A stretch of DNA of 16,941 nt from Akkermansiaceae bacterium UBA6138 (GCA_002422425.1 DIVG01000058.1:1-16941); one strand, 5' to 3'; shown: positions 8,257 to 15,788, numbered from the stretch's first letter. The notes: generated by a model not told the origin, from the sequence alone. Made by a program: numbers and translations.

Positions 8257-9342
8257 TCAGCCATGGAAGAAGTGGCGTCCGCTACGACCGGCTTCCGTGT
8301 TGTTATCGACCTCCCAGTAAATGTCGTCGAAAATTTCGGACTCGTCCGGGTAGGGACTCTTGATCGCGAACTCGGCGGCGGCGTCCGCTTCAGCACCGGC
8401 CTCTTTGTTGATCGTCTTGTAATCGTCTTCGGAGATGACGCCTTCAGCGATGAGAGTGTTCTTCCAGAACTCGATCGGATCATGCTTGTTCATGTATTCC
8501 TGGATCTCCTCTTTGGTGCGGTATTTCTCGGCGTTGGCATCGGCAACCGAGTGACCTTTGTGACGGTAGGTGAGGATTTCGATGATGGTCGGTCGGCAAT
8601 GCTCGTGAGCGCGCTCGACCGCCTTTTGCACCCCGGCACGAATCTCGTAGAGGCTGACGCCGTCGATCTTGTCCCAGTCCATGTTGTAACCCTCGGCACG
8701 GGCGGCTAGGCCCTCTTTCGGGAAGGCGGAGGAACGGGCCTGCGAAGTGCCCATGGAGTAACCGTTGTTCTCAATAATATAAATCACCGGGAGACTCCAG
8801 AGAGAGGCGAGGTTGAGCGCTTCGTGAAAAGCCCCTTGGTTGATTGCCCCGTCACCGAGGTAACAGAGACAGCAACCTTTGAGTCCTTTATACTTCACCC
8901 CGAAGGCAAGACCGGCCCCGAGAGGGGTCTGGCCACCGACGATTCCGTGACCACCCCAGTAGTTTTTATCAGGAGCAAAGTAGTGCATCGAGCCGCCCTT
9001 GCCCTTCGAGCACCCGGTCGCTTTCCCGAAGAGCTCGGCCATGCACTCATTCATGCCCATGCCGACGGCGAGCGCGTGCCCGTGATCGCGATACGCGGTG
9101 ATGACATGGTCGTGTTCCCCCAGCAGAGAGATCGATCCAACCGCGACCGACTCCTGCCCGATGTAGAGGTGGAGGAAGCCACCGATGGAGCCGTTGTGGT
9201 AATGCTTCAAAGAGGTCTGCTCGAACCTCCGGATCCGGATCATTTGGCGGAGCAGTTCTATTTTATCCGCAGCGGTGAGCGACTGGTTAATCGGCGCGTC
9301 AGCGAAGGGTACGGTAGATTGATTTGCGGTTTTCGATGCCAT
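8257..9342 (-). CDS. pdhA: Pyruvate dehydrogenase E1 component, alpha subunit
   Basis: This ThDP-binding alpha subunit is the first gene of the pdh operon. The ThDP/Mg motif runs from GDGAINQG (residues 163-170) to IIENNGYSMGT (about 189-199). Other E1alpha landmarks are HLYIGQESVAVG, ITAYRDHGHALA, the KGKGGSMHYF block (113-122) and YRHKGHSVADA, the phosphorylation-loop region of mitochondrial homologues. The 361-residue length is normal. The 5' end reads GTG-ATG (9345-9340). I use the ATG at 9342, but the GTG one codon upstream is equally possible. A GGAGGG at 9363-9358 is the only strong Shine-Dalgarno-like sequence seen at any start here, although it is 12-15 nt away. Pyruvate is the likely substrate; acetoin dehydrogenase is a weaker alternative. 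Confidence 0.95.
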   Translation of the reverse strand: MASKTANQSTVPFADAPINQSLTAADKIELLRQMIRIRRFEQTSLKHYHNGSIGGFLHLYIGQESVAVGSISLLGEHDHVITAYRDHGHALAVGMGMNECMAELFGKATGCSKGKGGSMHYFAPDKNYWGGHGIVGGQTPLGAGLAFGVKYKGLKGCCLCYLGDGAINQGAFHEALNLASLWSLPVIYIIENNGYSMGTSQARSSAFPKEGLAARAEGYNMDWDKIDGVSLYEIRAGVQKAVERAHEHCRPTIIEILTYRHKGHSVADANAEKYRTKEEIQEYMNKHDPIEFWKNTLIAEGVISEDDYKTINKEAGAEADAAAEFAIKSPYPDESEIFDDIYWEVDNNTEAGRSGRHFFHG

Positions 9343-9367
9343 CACAAAAGAAAAAATCCCTCCGTGG

Positions 9368-9396
9368 TTGGAAGGCCGCGCACGTTAGCTTAAAGT
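9368..9396 (+). promoter_or_regulatory. Candidate sigma70-type promoter for mnmG
   Basis: A -35-like TTGGAA (9368-9373) and a -10-like TAAAGT (9391-9396) are separated by exactly 17 nt, in the divergent region between pdhA and mnmG. Each hexamer matches 4 of 6 consensus positions. It predicts a leader of roughly 75-80 nt containing the first parS-like palindrome. This is motif matching only. Confidence 0.35.
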
Positions 9397-9449
9397 GCCC
9401 CTCAAGGAAACCGGTAAGTGTCCGATTTTTTCCTTTCTCCACCCCCTCC

Positions 9450-9465
9450 TGTTCCACGTGGAACA
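9450..9465. other. parS-like centromere site 1 (perfect 16-bp palindrome)
   Basis: TGTTCCACGTGGAACA is a perfect palindrome matching the conserved chromosomal parS consensus TGTTNCACGTGNAACA, bound by ParB (Spo0J). It lies in the mnmG leader and ends 15 nt before the mnmG ATG. parS sites typically cluster near oriC, where ParB loads for chromosome segregation. An identical copy lies 782 bp downstream. No parA or parB is in the window. In RNA the same sequence could form a hairpin just upstream of the start codon. Confidence 0.85.
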
Positions 9466-9480
9466 TTTCAGCTTATCGAG

Positions 9481-11340
9481 ATGTTTGAGTACCCAAAAAA
9501 ATACGATGTGCTAATCATCGGCGGAGGTCACGCCGGGGCCGAAGCGGCGATGGCGGCCGCACGAGTCGGGGCGTCCGTTGCCCTACTCAGCCAGAATCTG
9601 GACACGGTCGGTCAGATGTCGTGCAACCCTGCCATCGGAGGCCTCGGGAAGGGACACATGGTCCGCGAGATCGACGCCCTCGGGGGGGTGATGGCGTTGA
9701 ACACGGACGCCACCGGAATTCAGTTCCGCATCCTCAATGCAAAGAAAGGCCCGAGCGTTCGCGCGCCCCGCGCCCAGTGTGATAAAAAGGCGTATCAATT
9801 CCGCGTAAAATGGCTCCTCGAAAGTGAGCCGAAGATCGACCTGCATCAGGGGAATATTTCCAAACTCCTCGTCGAGGGAGGGGTCATCGCCGGCGCGGAG
9901 ACAAACCTCGGTCTTCGGTTTCTTTCCTCATCCGTAGTCGTGACCACCGGCACCTTTATGCGGGGCCTCATGCATGTCGGATTACAAAATCAAAGCGGAG
10001 GCCGAATGGGGGATTCCGCCTCGACCCTGAGCGATGATCTCATTCGTCTCGGATTCGAAGTCCGTCGCTTCAAAACCGGCACCCCCTGCCGCCTAAACGG
10101 CCGCACGATCGACTTCTCGAAATGCGAAAGGCAGGACGGCGATGTCCCCGTCCCGCGCTTCTCCTTCCGCTCCGAGGTAGAACCGGCGGAAAAAGACGAC
10201 GTCTTCACCCTGAACCGATGGTCCGACCCGATGTTCCACGTGGAACAAATGCCCTGCTGGATCACTTACACCACCCCATCCACCCACGAGGAGATCCTCG
10301 CGAACCTGGATAAGTCACCGATGTATTCCGGCATCATCGAGGGAGTCGGTCCGCGCTACTGCCCCTCAATCGAAGACAAGGTCGTTCGATTCGCGGACAA
10401 GGAACGCCACCAGGTCTTTCTCGAGCCGGAGGGGCGCCACACTCACGAGTATTATGTGAACGGCGTTTCGACCTCGCTCCCCTTTGAGGTGCAATACCGA
10501 TTCATCCGTTCCATACCCGGATTGGAGAATGTGGCTATCATTCGCCCGGGTTACGCCGTGGAATACGACTATTGCGTGCCCACGCAGCTCTACCCGACTC
10601 TCGAAACCAAGACGGTCCCGGGTCTCTACTTCGCAGGCCAGATCAACGGTACCTCAGGCTACGAAGAGGCCGCCGGACAGGGACTCGTCGCCGGAGCCAA
10701 TGCGGCGCTCAAGTTGGCTGGTAAAGCGCCCCTTATTCTTTCCCGGGACGAATCCTATATCGGCGTCATGATCGACGACCTCGTCACCAAGGGGACCGAC
10801 GAGCCCTATCGCATGTTCACGAGCCGGGCAGAGCATCGCCTCCTCTTGCGCCACGACAATGCCGACATCCGCCTCAGTAATACCGCTGAAGCGGCGGGAC
10901 TCATTACCACGGATTTCTTCGCCCGGACCCGGGCGAAACTGGAAAAGATCGCCGCTCTCCGTCATCGGCTCGAAACCACCCACACCGCAGACGGATCACT
11001 CGCGAAGTGGCTGCGTCGCCCCGAATCGAGCTGGGGAAGTTTCGATCCCGAACTCAAGGCCTCTTATGAGCCGGCGATCTGGGACCTCGTCGAGATCGAC
11101 GTGAAATACGAAGGCTACATCCGCCGCCAGGGCGACCTCGTCGAAAAGACAAAACGCGCCGATGAAAAGAAGATCCCGGCCAACATGAACTACCTTGAGA
11201 TATCCGGACTCAAACGGGAAGCGCAATCGAAACTCCAGGCAGTACAACCCCTCACCCTGGGGCAGGCGGGACGGATCAGCGGCATCACCCCCGCCGACAT
11301 CTCGCTCCTGGCCGTCTGGCTTGAGAAAAGCTCACGCTGA
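9481..11340 (+). CDS. mnmG: tRNA uridine-5-carboxymethylaminomethyl modification enzyme MnmG (GidA)
   Basis: This is the FAD protein that, with MnmE, installs the (carboxymethyl)aminomethyl group on wobble U34 of certain tRNAs. I choose the ATG at 9481 because MFEYPKKYDVLIIGGGHAGAEAA matches the family N-terminus. An in-frame GTG at 9418 would add 21 residues translated through parS site 1. The result is 619 residues, typical. Visible are the FAD fingerprint GGGHAGAEAA (14-23), the cysteine in GQMSCNPAIGGLGKG (C48), PCWIT (C259), RYCPSIEDKVVRF, FLEPEG and the late GLYFAGQINGTSGYEEAAGQG. The two cysteines correspond to positions known to be important in E. coli MnmG. Codons 251-256 (MFHVEQ) coincide with a second parS palindrome. 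No rsmG follows, unlike many origin-proximal gidA-gidB loci. Confidence 0.97.
   Translation: MFEYPKKYDVLIIGGGHAGAEAAMAAARVGASVALLSQNLDTVGQMSCNPAIGGLGKGHMVREIDALGGVMALNTDATGIQFRILNAKKGPSVRAPRAQCDKKAYQFRVKWLLESEPKIDLHQGNISKLLVEGGVIAGAETNLGLRFLSSSVVVTTGTFMRGLMHVGLQNQSGGRMGDSASTLSDDLIRLGFEVRRFKTGTPCRLNGRTIDFSKCERQDGDVPVPRFSFRSEVEPAEKDDVFTLNRWSDPMFHVEQMPCWITYTTPSTHEEILANLDKSPMYSGIIEGVGPRYCPSIEDKVVRFADKERHQVFLEPEGRHTHEYYVNGVSTSLPFEVQYRFIRSIPGLENVAIIRPGYAVEYDYCVPTQLYPTLETKTVPGLYFAGQINGTSGYEEAAGQGLVAGANAALKLAGKAPLILSRDESYIGVMIDDLVTKGTDEPYRMFTSRAEHRLLLRHDNADIRLSNTAEAAGLITTDFFARTRAKLEKIAALRHRLETTHTADGSLAKWLRRPESSWGSFDPELKASYEPAIWDLVEIDVKYEGYIRRQGDLVEKTKRADEKKIPANMNYLEISGLKREAQSKLQAVQPLTLGQAGRISGITPADISLLAVWLEKSSR
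10232..10247. other. parS-like centromere site 2, inside mnmG
   Basis: This is a second exact copy of TGTTCCACGTGGAACA, within mnmG. It is read in frame as part of ATG TTC CAC GTG GAA CAA (M251-Q256), immediately before the conserved PCWIT segment. Its flanks differ from those of site 1, so it is not part of a longer duplication. A 16-bp exact match to the parS consensus twice within 800 bp is not expected by chance. Confidence 0.85.
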
Positions 11341-11452
11341 AAAAGCCCGCCTCAAGCTGAGCGGCATCACCTGCCATTCCCCTCGTCCCGTCAAACCATC
11401 CCCCGACCTACCTTCGCGGCTGAACCACAACGACGACTCCGTCTCTCCCTGC

Positions 11453-12307
11453 ATGAATCGACTTTCCCGACAACTCATCGAAATGGCCCTCCAAGAAGAT
11501 CTTTCCGACATCGGTGACCTCACCAGCCGCTACTTTGTCGACGCGAACCACCAGTCGATCGGACGCATCGTCAGCCGCGAAAATGCAATCATCTCGGGGA
11601 ATGAGGTCGCCGCCACAACCTGCGAGGCAGTGAGCCCCTCTCTCACCTTTCGCGGGCTTATTCAGGACGGAGCGGGCGCCCGTCCCGGAGATACCGTCGC
11701 CGAGATATCAGGGCCGACCCATCTCATCCTCACCGTCGAGCGGACCGTTCTGAACTTCATGCAGCGACTCTCGGGGGTCGCCACGATTAGCCGCCGATAC
11801 AACGAAGCCATCGCCGGGACCGGAGCACGGTTACTCGATACACGCAAGACGACCCCCGGATGGCGCGAACTCGAAAAGGCCGCCGTGATTCACGGAGGCG
11901 GCGTCAACCATCGAATGGGTCTCTACGATGCCATCATGGTGAAAGACAATCACCTCGTTGCCAATTCGAATCCCATCGAGCTCGGCGCCCGCATCTCTGA
12001 GATCAAGGCGAAAATGCCGCACCTCAAAATCGAGGTCGAAGCCGATACTCTCAACCAGGTCGCGGACTTCCTCGCGATCCCGGGGATTGACACCATCCTA
12101 CTAGACAACATGAGCAAGGAAGAACTCGCCCGCGCCGTCTCAATGCGCCACAAAATCGCCCCGGGAATCCTCCTCGAAGCCAGCGGGGGGGTGAACCTCG
12201 AAACGATCCGCGGAATTGCCGAGACCGGCGTCGATTTCATCTCCGTGGGTGCACTGACTCACTCGGTCCGCTCGATCGACCTCGGACTTGATCTCGTCGC
12301 GGGATGA
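11453..12307 (+). CDS. nadC: Nicotinate-nucleotide pyrophosphorylase (quinolinate phosphoribosyltransferase)
   Basis: This enzyme converts quinolinate and PRPP to nicotinate mononucleotide, CO2 and PPi in de novo NAD synthesis. The ATG at 11453 gives 284 residues, the usual NadC length, starting MNRLSRQLIEMALQEDL. The frame stays open upstream to 11195, overlapping mnmG, but that part has no family similarity. Signature motifs are LLDTRKTTPGWR (127-138, substrate phosphate and carboxylate binding), HGGGVNHRMGLYDAIMVKDNH (147-167), then IEVEADTL, LLDNMS and EASGGVN along the barrel. It begins 112 nt after mnmG without a visible Shine-Dalgarno sequence. Its stop overlaps the birA start in ATGA. 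nadA and nadB are not in the window. Confidence 0.96.
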   Translation: MNRLSRQLIEMALQEDLSDIGDLTSRYFVDANHQSIGRIVSRENAIISGNEVAATTCEAVSPSLTFRGLIQDGAGARPGDTVAEISGPTHLILTVERTVLNFMQRLSGVATISRRYNEAIAGTGARLLDTRKTTPGWRELEKAAVIHGGGVNHRMGLYDAIMVKDNHLVANSNPIELGARISEIKAKMPHLKIEVEADTLNQVADFLAIPGIDTILLDNMSKEELARAVSMRHKIAPGILLEASGGVNLETIRGIAETGVDFISVGALTHSVRSIDLGLDLVAG

Positions 12308-13107
12308 GCGGGATGATTTACAGCGAGGTTACCCGCGGCTGGACGGAAGCCGATCGCGCCCGGTTTAGCCCGGGGCATTTTACCCATCTCACCGAAACCG
12401 GATCAACGAACGACGACCTCCTCGCTCGCGCCCGTGCGGGGGAGGCTCTCCCCTTCGAACTGATCTCGACGGACTACCAAAGCAAGGGGCGCGGCCGACG
12501 CGGCGATCGCTGGGAAGCAGCGCGCGGGCGCAACCTCCTCTTTTCACTCGCCCTACCCCTCGAAAGTCCCCGCGAGACCTGGGCCTGTCTTCCCCAGTTG
12601 ACCGCCGCCCTCGTCGGCCGCGCCATCGAGGACATCCTCGGACCCGGGCACCGCCTCGGGGCGAAGTGGCCAAACGATCTCCTGTATAAGGAGAAAAAAC
12701 TCGCCGGCATCCTCGTCGAAATCTCCCTGCTACCCAGACCCGTCGCCATCGTCGGTGTCGGCATCAATGTAAATCTGAGACGCGACGAACTTCCCGACGA
12801 ACTCCGCGACTGCGCCACTTCGCTCTACGAGATCGGCGAATGTGAATCGAATCGCTGGTTTCTCCTCGGACTCATCCTTATCGGATTTCTAACCCGTTAT
12901 CCGGCGGGAATACTGGACTTTTCCGATAGCCTCGCATGGGTCACCGATCGGGACCTCCTCAACGGGCGGACTCTCCGCGTTCGCAGCGGGCACGACCGCC
13001 TCACCGGGACTGCTGCGGGGATCGGACCAGGGGGAGAGTTGCTTTTAAAATTAGAAGACGGCTCCACCCGTGAAATCGTGAGCGCCGAAGAGATCCTTTG
13101 GAAGTAA
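12304..13107 (+). CDS. birA: Biotin--[acetyl-CoA-carboxylase] ligase, class I (no DNA-binding domain)
   Basis: The enzyme activates biotin as biotinyl-5'-AMP and attaches it to the biotin carboxyl carrier protein of acetyl-CoA carboxylase. Motifs over 267 residues are TGSTNDDLL (32-40), the biotinyl-AMP loop GRGRRG (62-67) with a following W, KWPNDLLYKEKKLAGILVE (121-139) carrying the catalytic lysine, and GVGINVN (151-157). A short C-terminal SH3-like domain ends the protein. There is no N-terminal winged helix, so it should not act as a BirA-type repressor. The ATG at 12304 overlaps the nadC TGA by 4 nt, implying translational coupling. A second in-frame ATG at 12313 is an alternative start. 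Confidence 0.93.
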   Translation: MSGMIYSEVTRGWTEADRARFSPGHFTHLTETGSTNDDLLARARAGEALPFELISTDYQSKGRGRRGDRWEAARGRNLLFSLALPLESPRETWACLPQLTAALVGRAIEDILGPGHRLGAKWPNDLLYKEKKLAGILVEISLLPRPVAIVGVGINVNLRRDELPDELRDCATSLYEIGECESNRWFLLGLILIGFLTRYPAGILDFSDSLAWVTDRDLLNGRTLRVRSGHDRLTGTAAGIGPGGELLLKLEDGSTREIVSAEEILWK

Positions 13108-13135
13108 GACTTTGCTCGTGACTCCACTAGAGTAG

Positions 13136-13263
13136 GGTTTCCCGCCTGCACGGTGACCGGATGCGAGACGCGCCCCACCCAGTCCGTAGGTCCGGCCGGG
13201 CCCATCGGATCCGGGAACCGCGCCGACGCCGCTGAACGGCGCAACGAAGGCAACCGTTCCCCC
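13136..13263 (+). ncRNA. Candidate structured RNA element of unknown class downstream of birA
   Basis: The 226-nt gap between birA and the next gene has no credible ORF and contains overlapping complementary segments. GGTTTCCCG (13136-13144) can pair with CGGGAACC (13212-13219) with one bulge. GGGAAC (13213-13218) can alternatively pair with GTTCCC (13256-13261). A hairpin CGCCG/CGGCG with a CTGAA loop (13227-13241) lies between. Shared use of one segment in two stems resembles a switch or attenuator, but I cannot match it to a known riboswitch, SRP, 6S, tmRNA or RNase P pattern. It could equally be GC-rich decayed sequence or the 3' end of the birA mRNA. Confidence 0.25.
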
Positions 13264-13269
13264 TGATTT

Positions 13270-13289
13270 ATTAGTTTGTCTTAACTAAT
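13270..13289. promoter_or_regulatory. AT-rich inverted repeat, possible operator
   Basis: ATTAGTT (13270-13276) and AACTAAT (13283-13289) form a perfect 7-bp inverted repeat with a 6-nt spacer. It overlaps the candidate -35 box of the downstream kinase-like gene. As DNA it would suit a dimeric repressor; as RNA it would be a weak A/U hairpin. The binding protein is unknown. Confidence 0.35.
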
Positions 13290-13304
13290 CCCCCGCCTTA
13301 TCTT
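13276..13304 (+). promoter_or_regulatory. Candidate sigma70-type promoter for the histidine-kinase-like gene
   Basis: A -35-like TTGTCT (13276-13281) and a -10-like TATCTT (13299-13304) are 17 nt apart in an AT-rich patch that stands out from the flanks. The start codon lies 30 nt after the -10. The -35 overlaps the inverted repeat at 13270-13289. Each hexamer matches 4 of 6 consensus positions, so this is tentative. Confidence 0.35.
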
Positions 13305-13333
13305 AGCTTCGTAATCCCACTCGCTTCCCCGCT

Positions 13334-14059
13334 ATGGCCGACTTCGTATTTGCAGATGACTATCACCTCGGTCAAAACAGCACACGACGCTTCTACGAGC
13401 AGTTCCTGAAGGGATACATTCACAAGCACAACAATCTCATGGGTGTCATTCAGGGATTTTCAAGCCTGATCCTCTACGATGAAACCATTACCGAAGAGAT
13501 TCGCGAAAGTGCCGAGCAGATCCAATCGTCGGCAAAAGTGGCGACCGAATTGAACCGCGAGATCATGGGAGCCTCAGGTTGCGGGAGGATCGAGATCGCG
13601 ACAATAACGCTTGAGGATGCCCTCCCCTACTGGAAAGCAAAATGCGAAGAGATCTGTGCCGCCTCCGGAGTGCCCTTAACCCTGACACAGCACGAAAATA
13701 TTCCCCCAGTGCCCGGTGACGCCGCGAAGCTTGGAGAGTTGCTCTTTCACCTCGTGCGTAACGCCGCCGAATCCGCCGGGGATTTTCCCCACGGCTCCGT
13801 GGCGATCGATCTTTTCCCCCCTGGCGAAGCAAGTCCCGGTTCGACCGTCGATCTTTTCATCCGCAACACGAGCGCCTCGATCGCACCTGACTCTCTTCAG
13901 CGCCTCTTTATCCCCTTCGAAAGCACGAAGGGCAGCGGACACTTCGGGATCGGACTCACCACCGCCGCCGTCCTTGCCGGTGACATGGGCATACGCCTTG
14001 GTCTCCGCTGTGCCGACGGCACGATGACCGCCTGGGCCGCCATCCCTACCGCCGGGTAA
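13334..14059 (+). CDS. Small sensorless histidine kinase-like / HATPase protein
   Basis: This 241-residue soluble protein has only a dimerisation/phosphoacceptor helix and a GHKL-type ATPase-like domain. IHKHNNLMGVIQGFSSLIL (29-47) resembles the H-box of HDFNN-type kinases, with H30 as the likely phosphoacceptor, but the usual acidic residue after it is K31. The N-box is LVRNAAESA (140-148). The expected G1 DxGxG is replaced by NTSASI (178-183). An F-box-like PFESTK (194-199) and a G2-like GHFGIGL (202-208) remain. No transmembrane, PAS, GAF or receiver domain is visible. It may be a degenerate kinase or a phosphotransferase of ChpT/Spo0B style. No response regulator is adjacent, so its partner is unknown. 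The start at 13334 lacks a Shine-Dalgarno sequence. Confidence 0.8.
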   Translation: MADFVFADDYHLGQNSTRRFYEQFLKGYIHKHNNLMGVIQGFSSLILYDETITEEIRESAEQIQSSAKVATELNREIMGASGCGRIEIATITLEDALPYWKAKCEEICAASGVPLTLTQHENIPPVPGDAAKLGELLFHLVRNAAESAGDFPHGSVAIDLFPPGEASPGSTVDLFIRNTSASIAPDSLQRLFIPFESTKGSGHFGIGLTTAAVLAGDMGIRLGLRCADGTMTAWAAIPTAG

Positions 14060-14152
14060 TTCAAGTACCCCGACGCCACGGACCCGACCGACCGGATCAC
14101 CCGGGCTTCTACCGGCACAGAACAGACGACGAGTCCCTCTACTAGTCTTCCG

Positions 14153-14887
14153 TCACCCTCCGGAGTGCCTCTCCCGCCAGACCTTCGGCGTCGCACCGAA
14201 GGCCAGTTTAAACTCCCGTGTAAAATGCGCCTGATCGCAGAACCCCTCGGCCACCGCCACCTCGGAGACGAGACAGTCAGTTTGCACAAGGGAGGCGGCA
14301 GCACGGGAGAGGCGCAGCCGTTTCAAAAACTGCATCGGCGAAGTGTGAAGGTGGCGGCGGAACTTCCGTTCAAAAGCACTCACCGACAAGCCCGCCAGTC
14401 GGGCAAGAACGGAGTTTGTCCACGCACCCGACGGATCGTGCTGCAGCGCCGCGAGCGCAGGCGCGAGCTCGGGGACAGGAAAGCCAGGTGCCCGCAGGCC
14501 GGGGAGCTCCCTCGTCACTCCGGCCGTCCCGGCGATGCACCCTTTGAGATCGCGAACCGGGACCTTGCTCGTACGGAACCACCGCGTAACCTGATCAAAA
14601 CGCCCCACCAGCTCGATTCGGCCGATGATGCGCTGCCCCGAGAGGACACGCATATCGTCTTCAAAAAACTGGCGGGCGAGGTAGGGCGGGGAAAGGTCGA
14701 AGTCGGTGAGCCCGACGACGTCCTCCGAACCAGGCAGAGAGTAATTGAGGTGAAACGCACGATTCACCCGCAGGTAACGGGCATTTTCATCTTTGATCCA
14801 GAACTGCGTTTCCTCCAGGTAATCGAAGAGAGATTCGATCTCCTCGTGCCGGAGCGTCGCGAGTTTTTTGCCGGGGTTCCAACTCAT
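14153..14887 (-). CDS. PAS domain-containing AraC-family transcriptional regulator
   Basis: The N-terminal half (about 18-125) reads as a PAS sensor: IESLFDYLEETQFWIKDENA, RYLRVNRAF, then DVVGLTDFDLSP and a strand-rich end. The C-terminal half (about 145-240) is an AraC-type double helix-turn-helix: LARLAGLSVSAFERKFRRHL followed by VSEVAVAEGFCDQAHFTREFKLAFGATPKVWR. The first helix-turn-helix replaces the usual sensory cupin arrangement with PAS-based sensing; the ligand is unknown. The 5' end reads TTG-ATG (14890-14885); I choose the ATG at 14887. It begins 4 nt after the LysR stop, so the two regulators are almost certainly co-transcribed. It converges with the kinase-like gene across a 93-nt gap with no clear terminator. 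Confidence 0.9.
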   Translation of the reverse strand: MSWNPGKKLATLRHEEIESLFDYLEETQFWIKDENARYLRVNRAFHLNYSLPGSEDVVGLTDFDLSPPYLARQFFEDDMRVLSGQRIIGRIELVGRFDQVTRWFRTSKVPVRDLKGCIAGTAGVTRELPGLRAPGFPVPELAPALAALQHDPSGAWTNSVLARLAGLSVSAFERKFRRHLHTSPMQFLKRLRLSRAAASLVQTDCLVSEVAVAEGFCDQAHFTREFKLAFGATPKVWRERHSGG

Positions 14888-14891
14888 CAAA

Positions 14892-15788
14892 TCAGCCTAT
14901 GGCGCGTGCAGCCGTCTCAAGGTGTGCCAAAAGCGAAGCGACCCTACCCTGTGCCGCCTCTTTACGATACACCGCCATCACTTCGGCATGGACAACCGGG
15001 GTTATCATCCTAACAAATACACAGCCACAGTGCGGCAGCTTGCCGCTGTGGGCCGGCAGCAGGGCCACCCCCGCGCCCGAGGAAACCGCCGCGAGAAGAA
15101 GCGGCAGCGAATCGCACTCTTCCACGATCGCAGGCTCGAAGCCCTGGGACTGGCAGATGCGGCGAAGAAACTGCCGACGACCGGGAAAGATCGAGTCCGA
15201 GAGGGAGACAAAAGGCTCGCCCGCGAGTTCCTTTAACGCCAATTGTTTGCGCCCGGCGAGACCGTGATCGTCGGGCAGCACGATGGCCATGGGGTTGCGC
15301 ATCAGGGAACGTACTGTATAGCGCGAACGGTCTTCGTCGGCGATGTTGCCGACGAGAGCGAGATCGAGTTCGCCGTCCCGGAGCCGGTCGAGCTGCGCCT
15401 TCGGGGAGAGTTCAAAGAGCGCCACCCCCGTCATCGCGGAATCCTTCCGCAAGGCCCGCACCGCCGGCGCGACGATGTCGTCGAGAAAGATCGTGAGAAA
15501 GCCGAGGCGTATCGTCCGTTTCGCGACGCCGAACCGCTCCCTTACCTGTTGCACGCTCATTTCGGTGTCGCAGAGAATCTGGCGTGCCCGATCAAGGAAA
15601 AAGCGCCCCGCCTCGGTCAGATGGATGCGTTTTCTGATTCGTTGGAACAGAACCACCTCCAGCTCCTCCTCCAGAGCGAGGATCTGCCGACTCAGGGCCG
15701 GTTGGGAGAGGTGAAGGCGCTTCGCTGCCGCTGTGATGCTGAGCTCTTCCGCTGTCGCGATAAAATAACGCAATTGATGGAACTCCAT
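14892..15788 (-). CDS. LysR-family transcriptional regulator
   Basis: The 298-residue length and layout are typical. The winged helix-turn-helix is at residues 1-60 (MEFHQLRYFIATAEELSITA, AAKRLHLSQPALSRQILALEEELEVVLFQR, LTEAGRFFL). A linker helix and a periplasmic-binding-protein-like effector domain (about 90-298) follow. The frame extends 38 codons upstream to 15902, but that leader has no similarity and the family always starts at or near MEFxQLRYF, so I place the start at 15788. It is divergent from the pirin gene. LysR regulators commonly control the divergent gene, so pirin and DoxX are the inferred targets, together with autoregulation. The effector is unknown. Confidence 0.93.
   Translation of the reverse strand: MEFHQLRYFIATAEELSITAAAKRLHLSQPALSRQILALEEELEVVLFQRIRKRIHLTEAGRFFLDRARQILCDTEMSVQQVRERFGVAKRTIRLGFLTIFLDDIVAPAVRALRKDSAMTGVALFELSPKAQLDRLRDGELDLALVGNIADEDRSRYTVRSLMRNPMAIVLPDDHGLAGRKQLALKELAGEPFVSLSDSIFPGRRQFLRRICQSQGFEPAIVEECDSLPLLLAAVSSGAGVALLPAHSGKLPHCGCVFVRMITPVVHAEVMAVYRKEAAQGRVASLLAHLETAARAIG

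Noticed and set aside
9263..9271. TTATCCGCA, one mismatch from a DnaA box
   Set aside because: It is a single imperfect 9-mer inside pdhA with no cluster and no AT-rich unwinding region, so it does not support an origin here.
9418..9480. GTG start extending MnmG by 21 residues
   Set aside because: The extension is proline-rich, is translated through the parS palindrome and has no counterpart in MnmG. The ATG at 9481 matches the family N-terminus.
11195..11452. Upstream extension of nadC overlapping mnmG
   Set aside because: The added 86 residues have no NadC similarity and overlap the mnmG 3' end. The ATG at 11453 gives normal length.
13108..13333. Possible tRNA, SRP RNA, 6S RNA or known riboswitch
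   Set aside because: I looked for T-loop, SRP apical-loop and common riboswitch core motifs and found none, so only an unassigned candidate element is reported.
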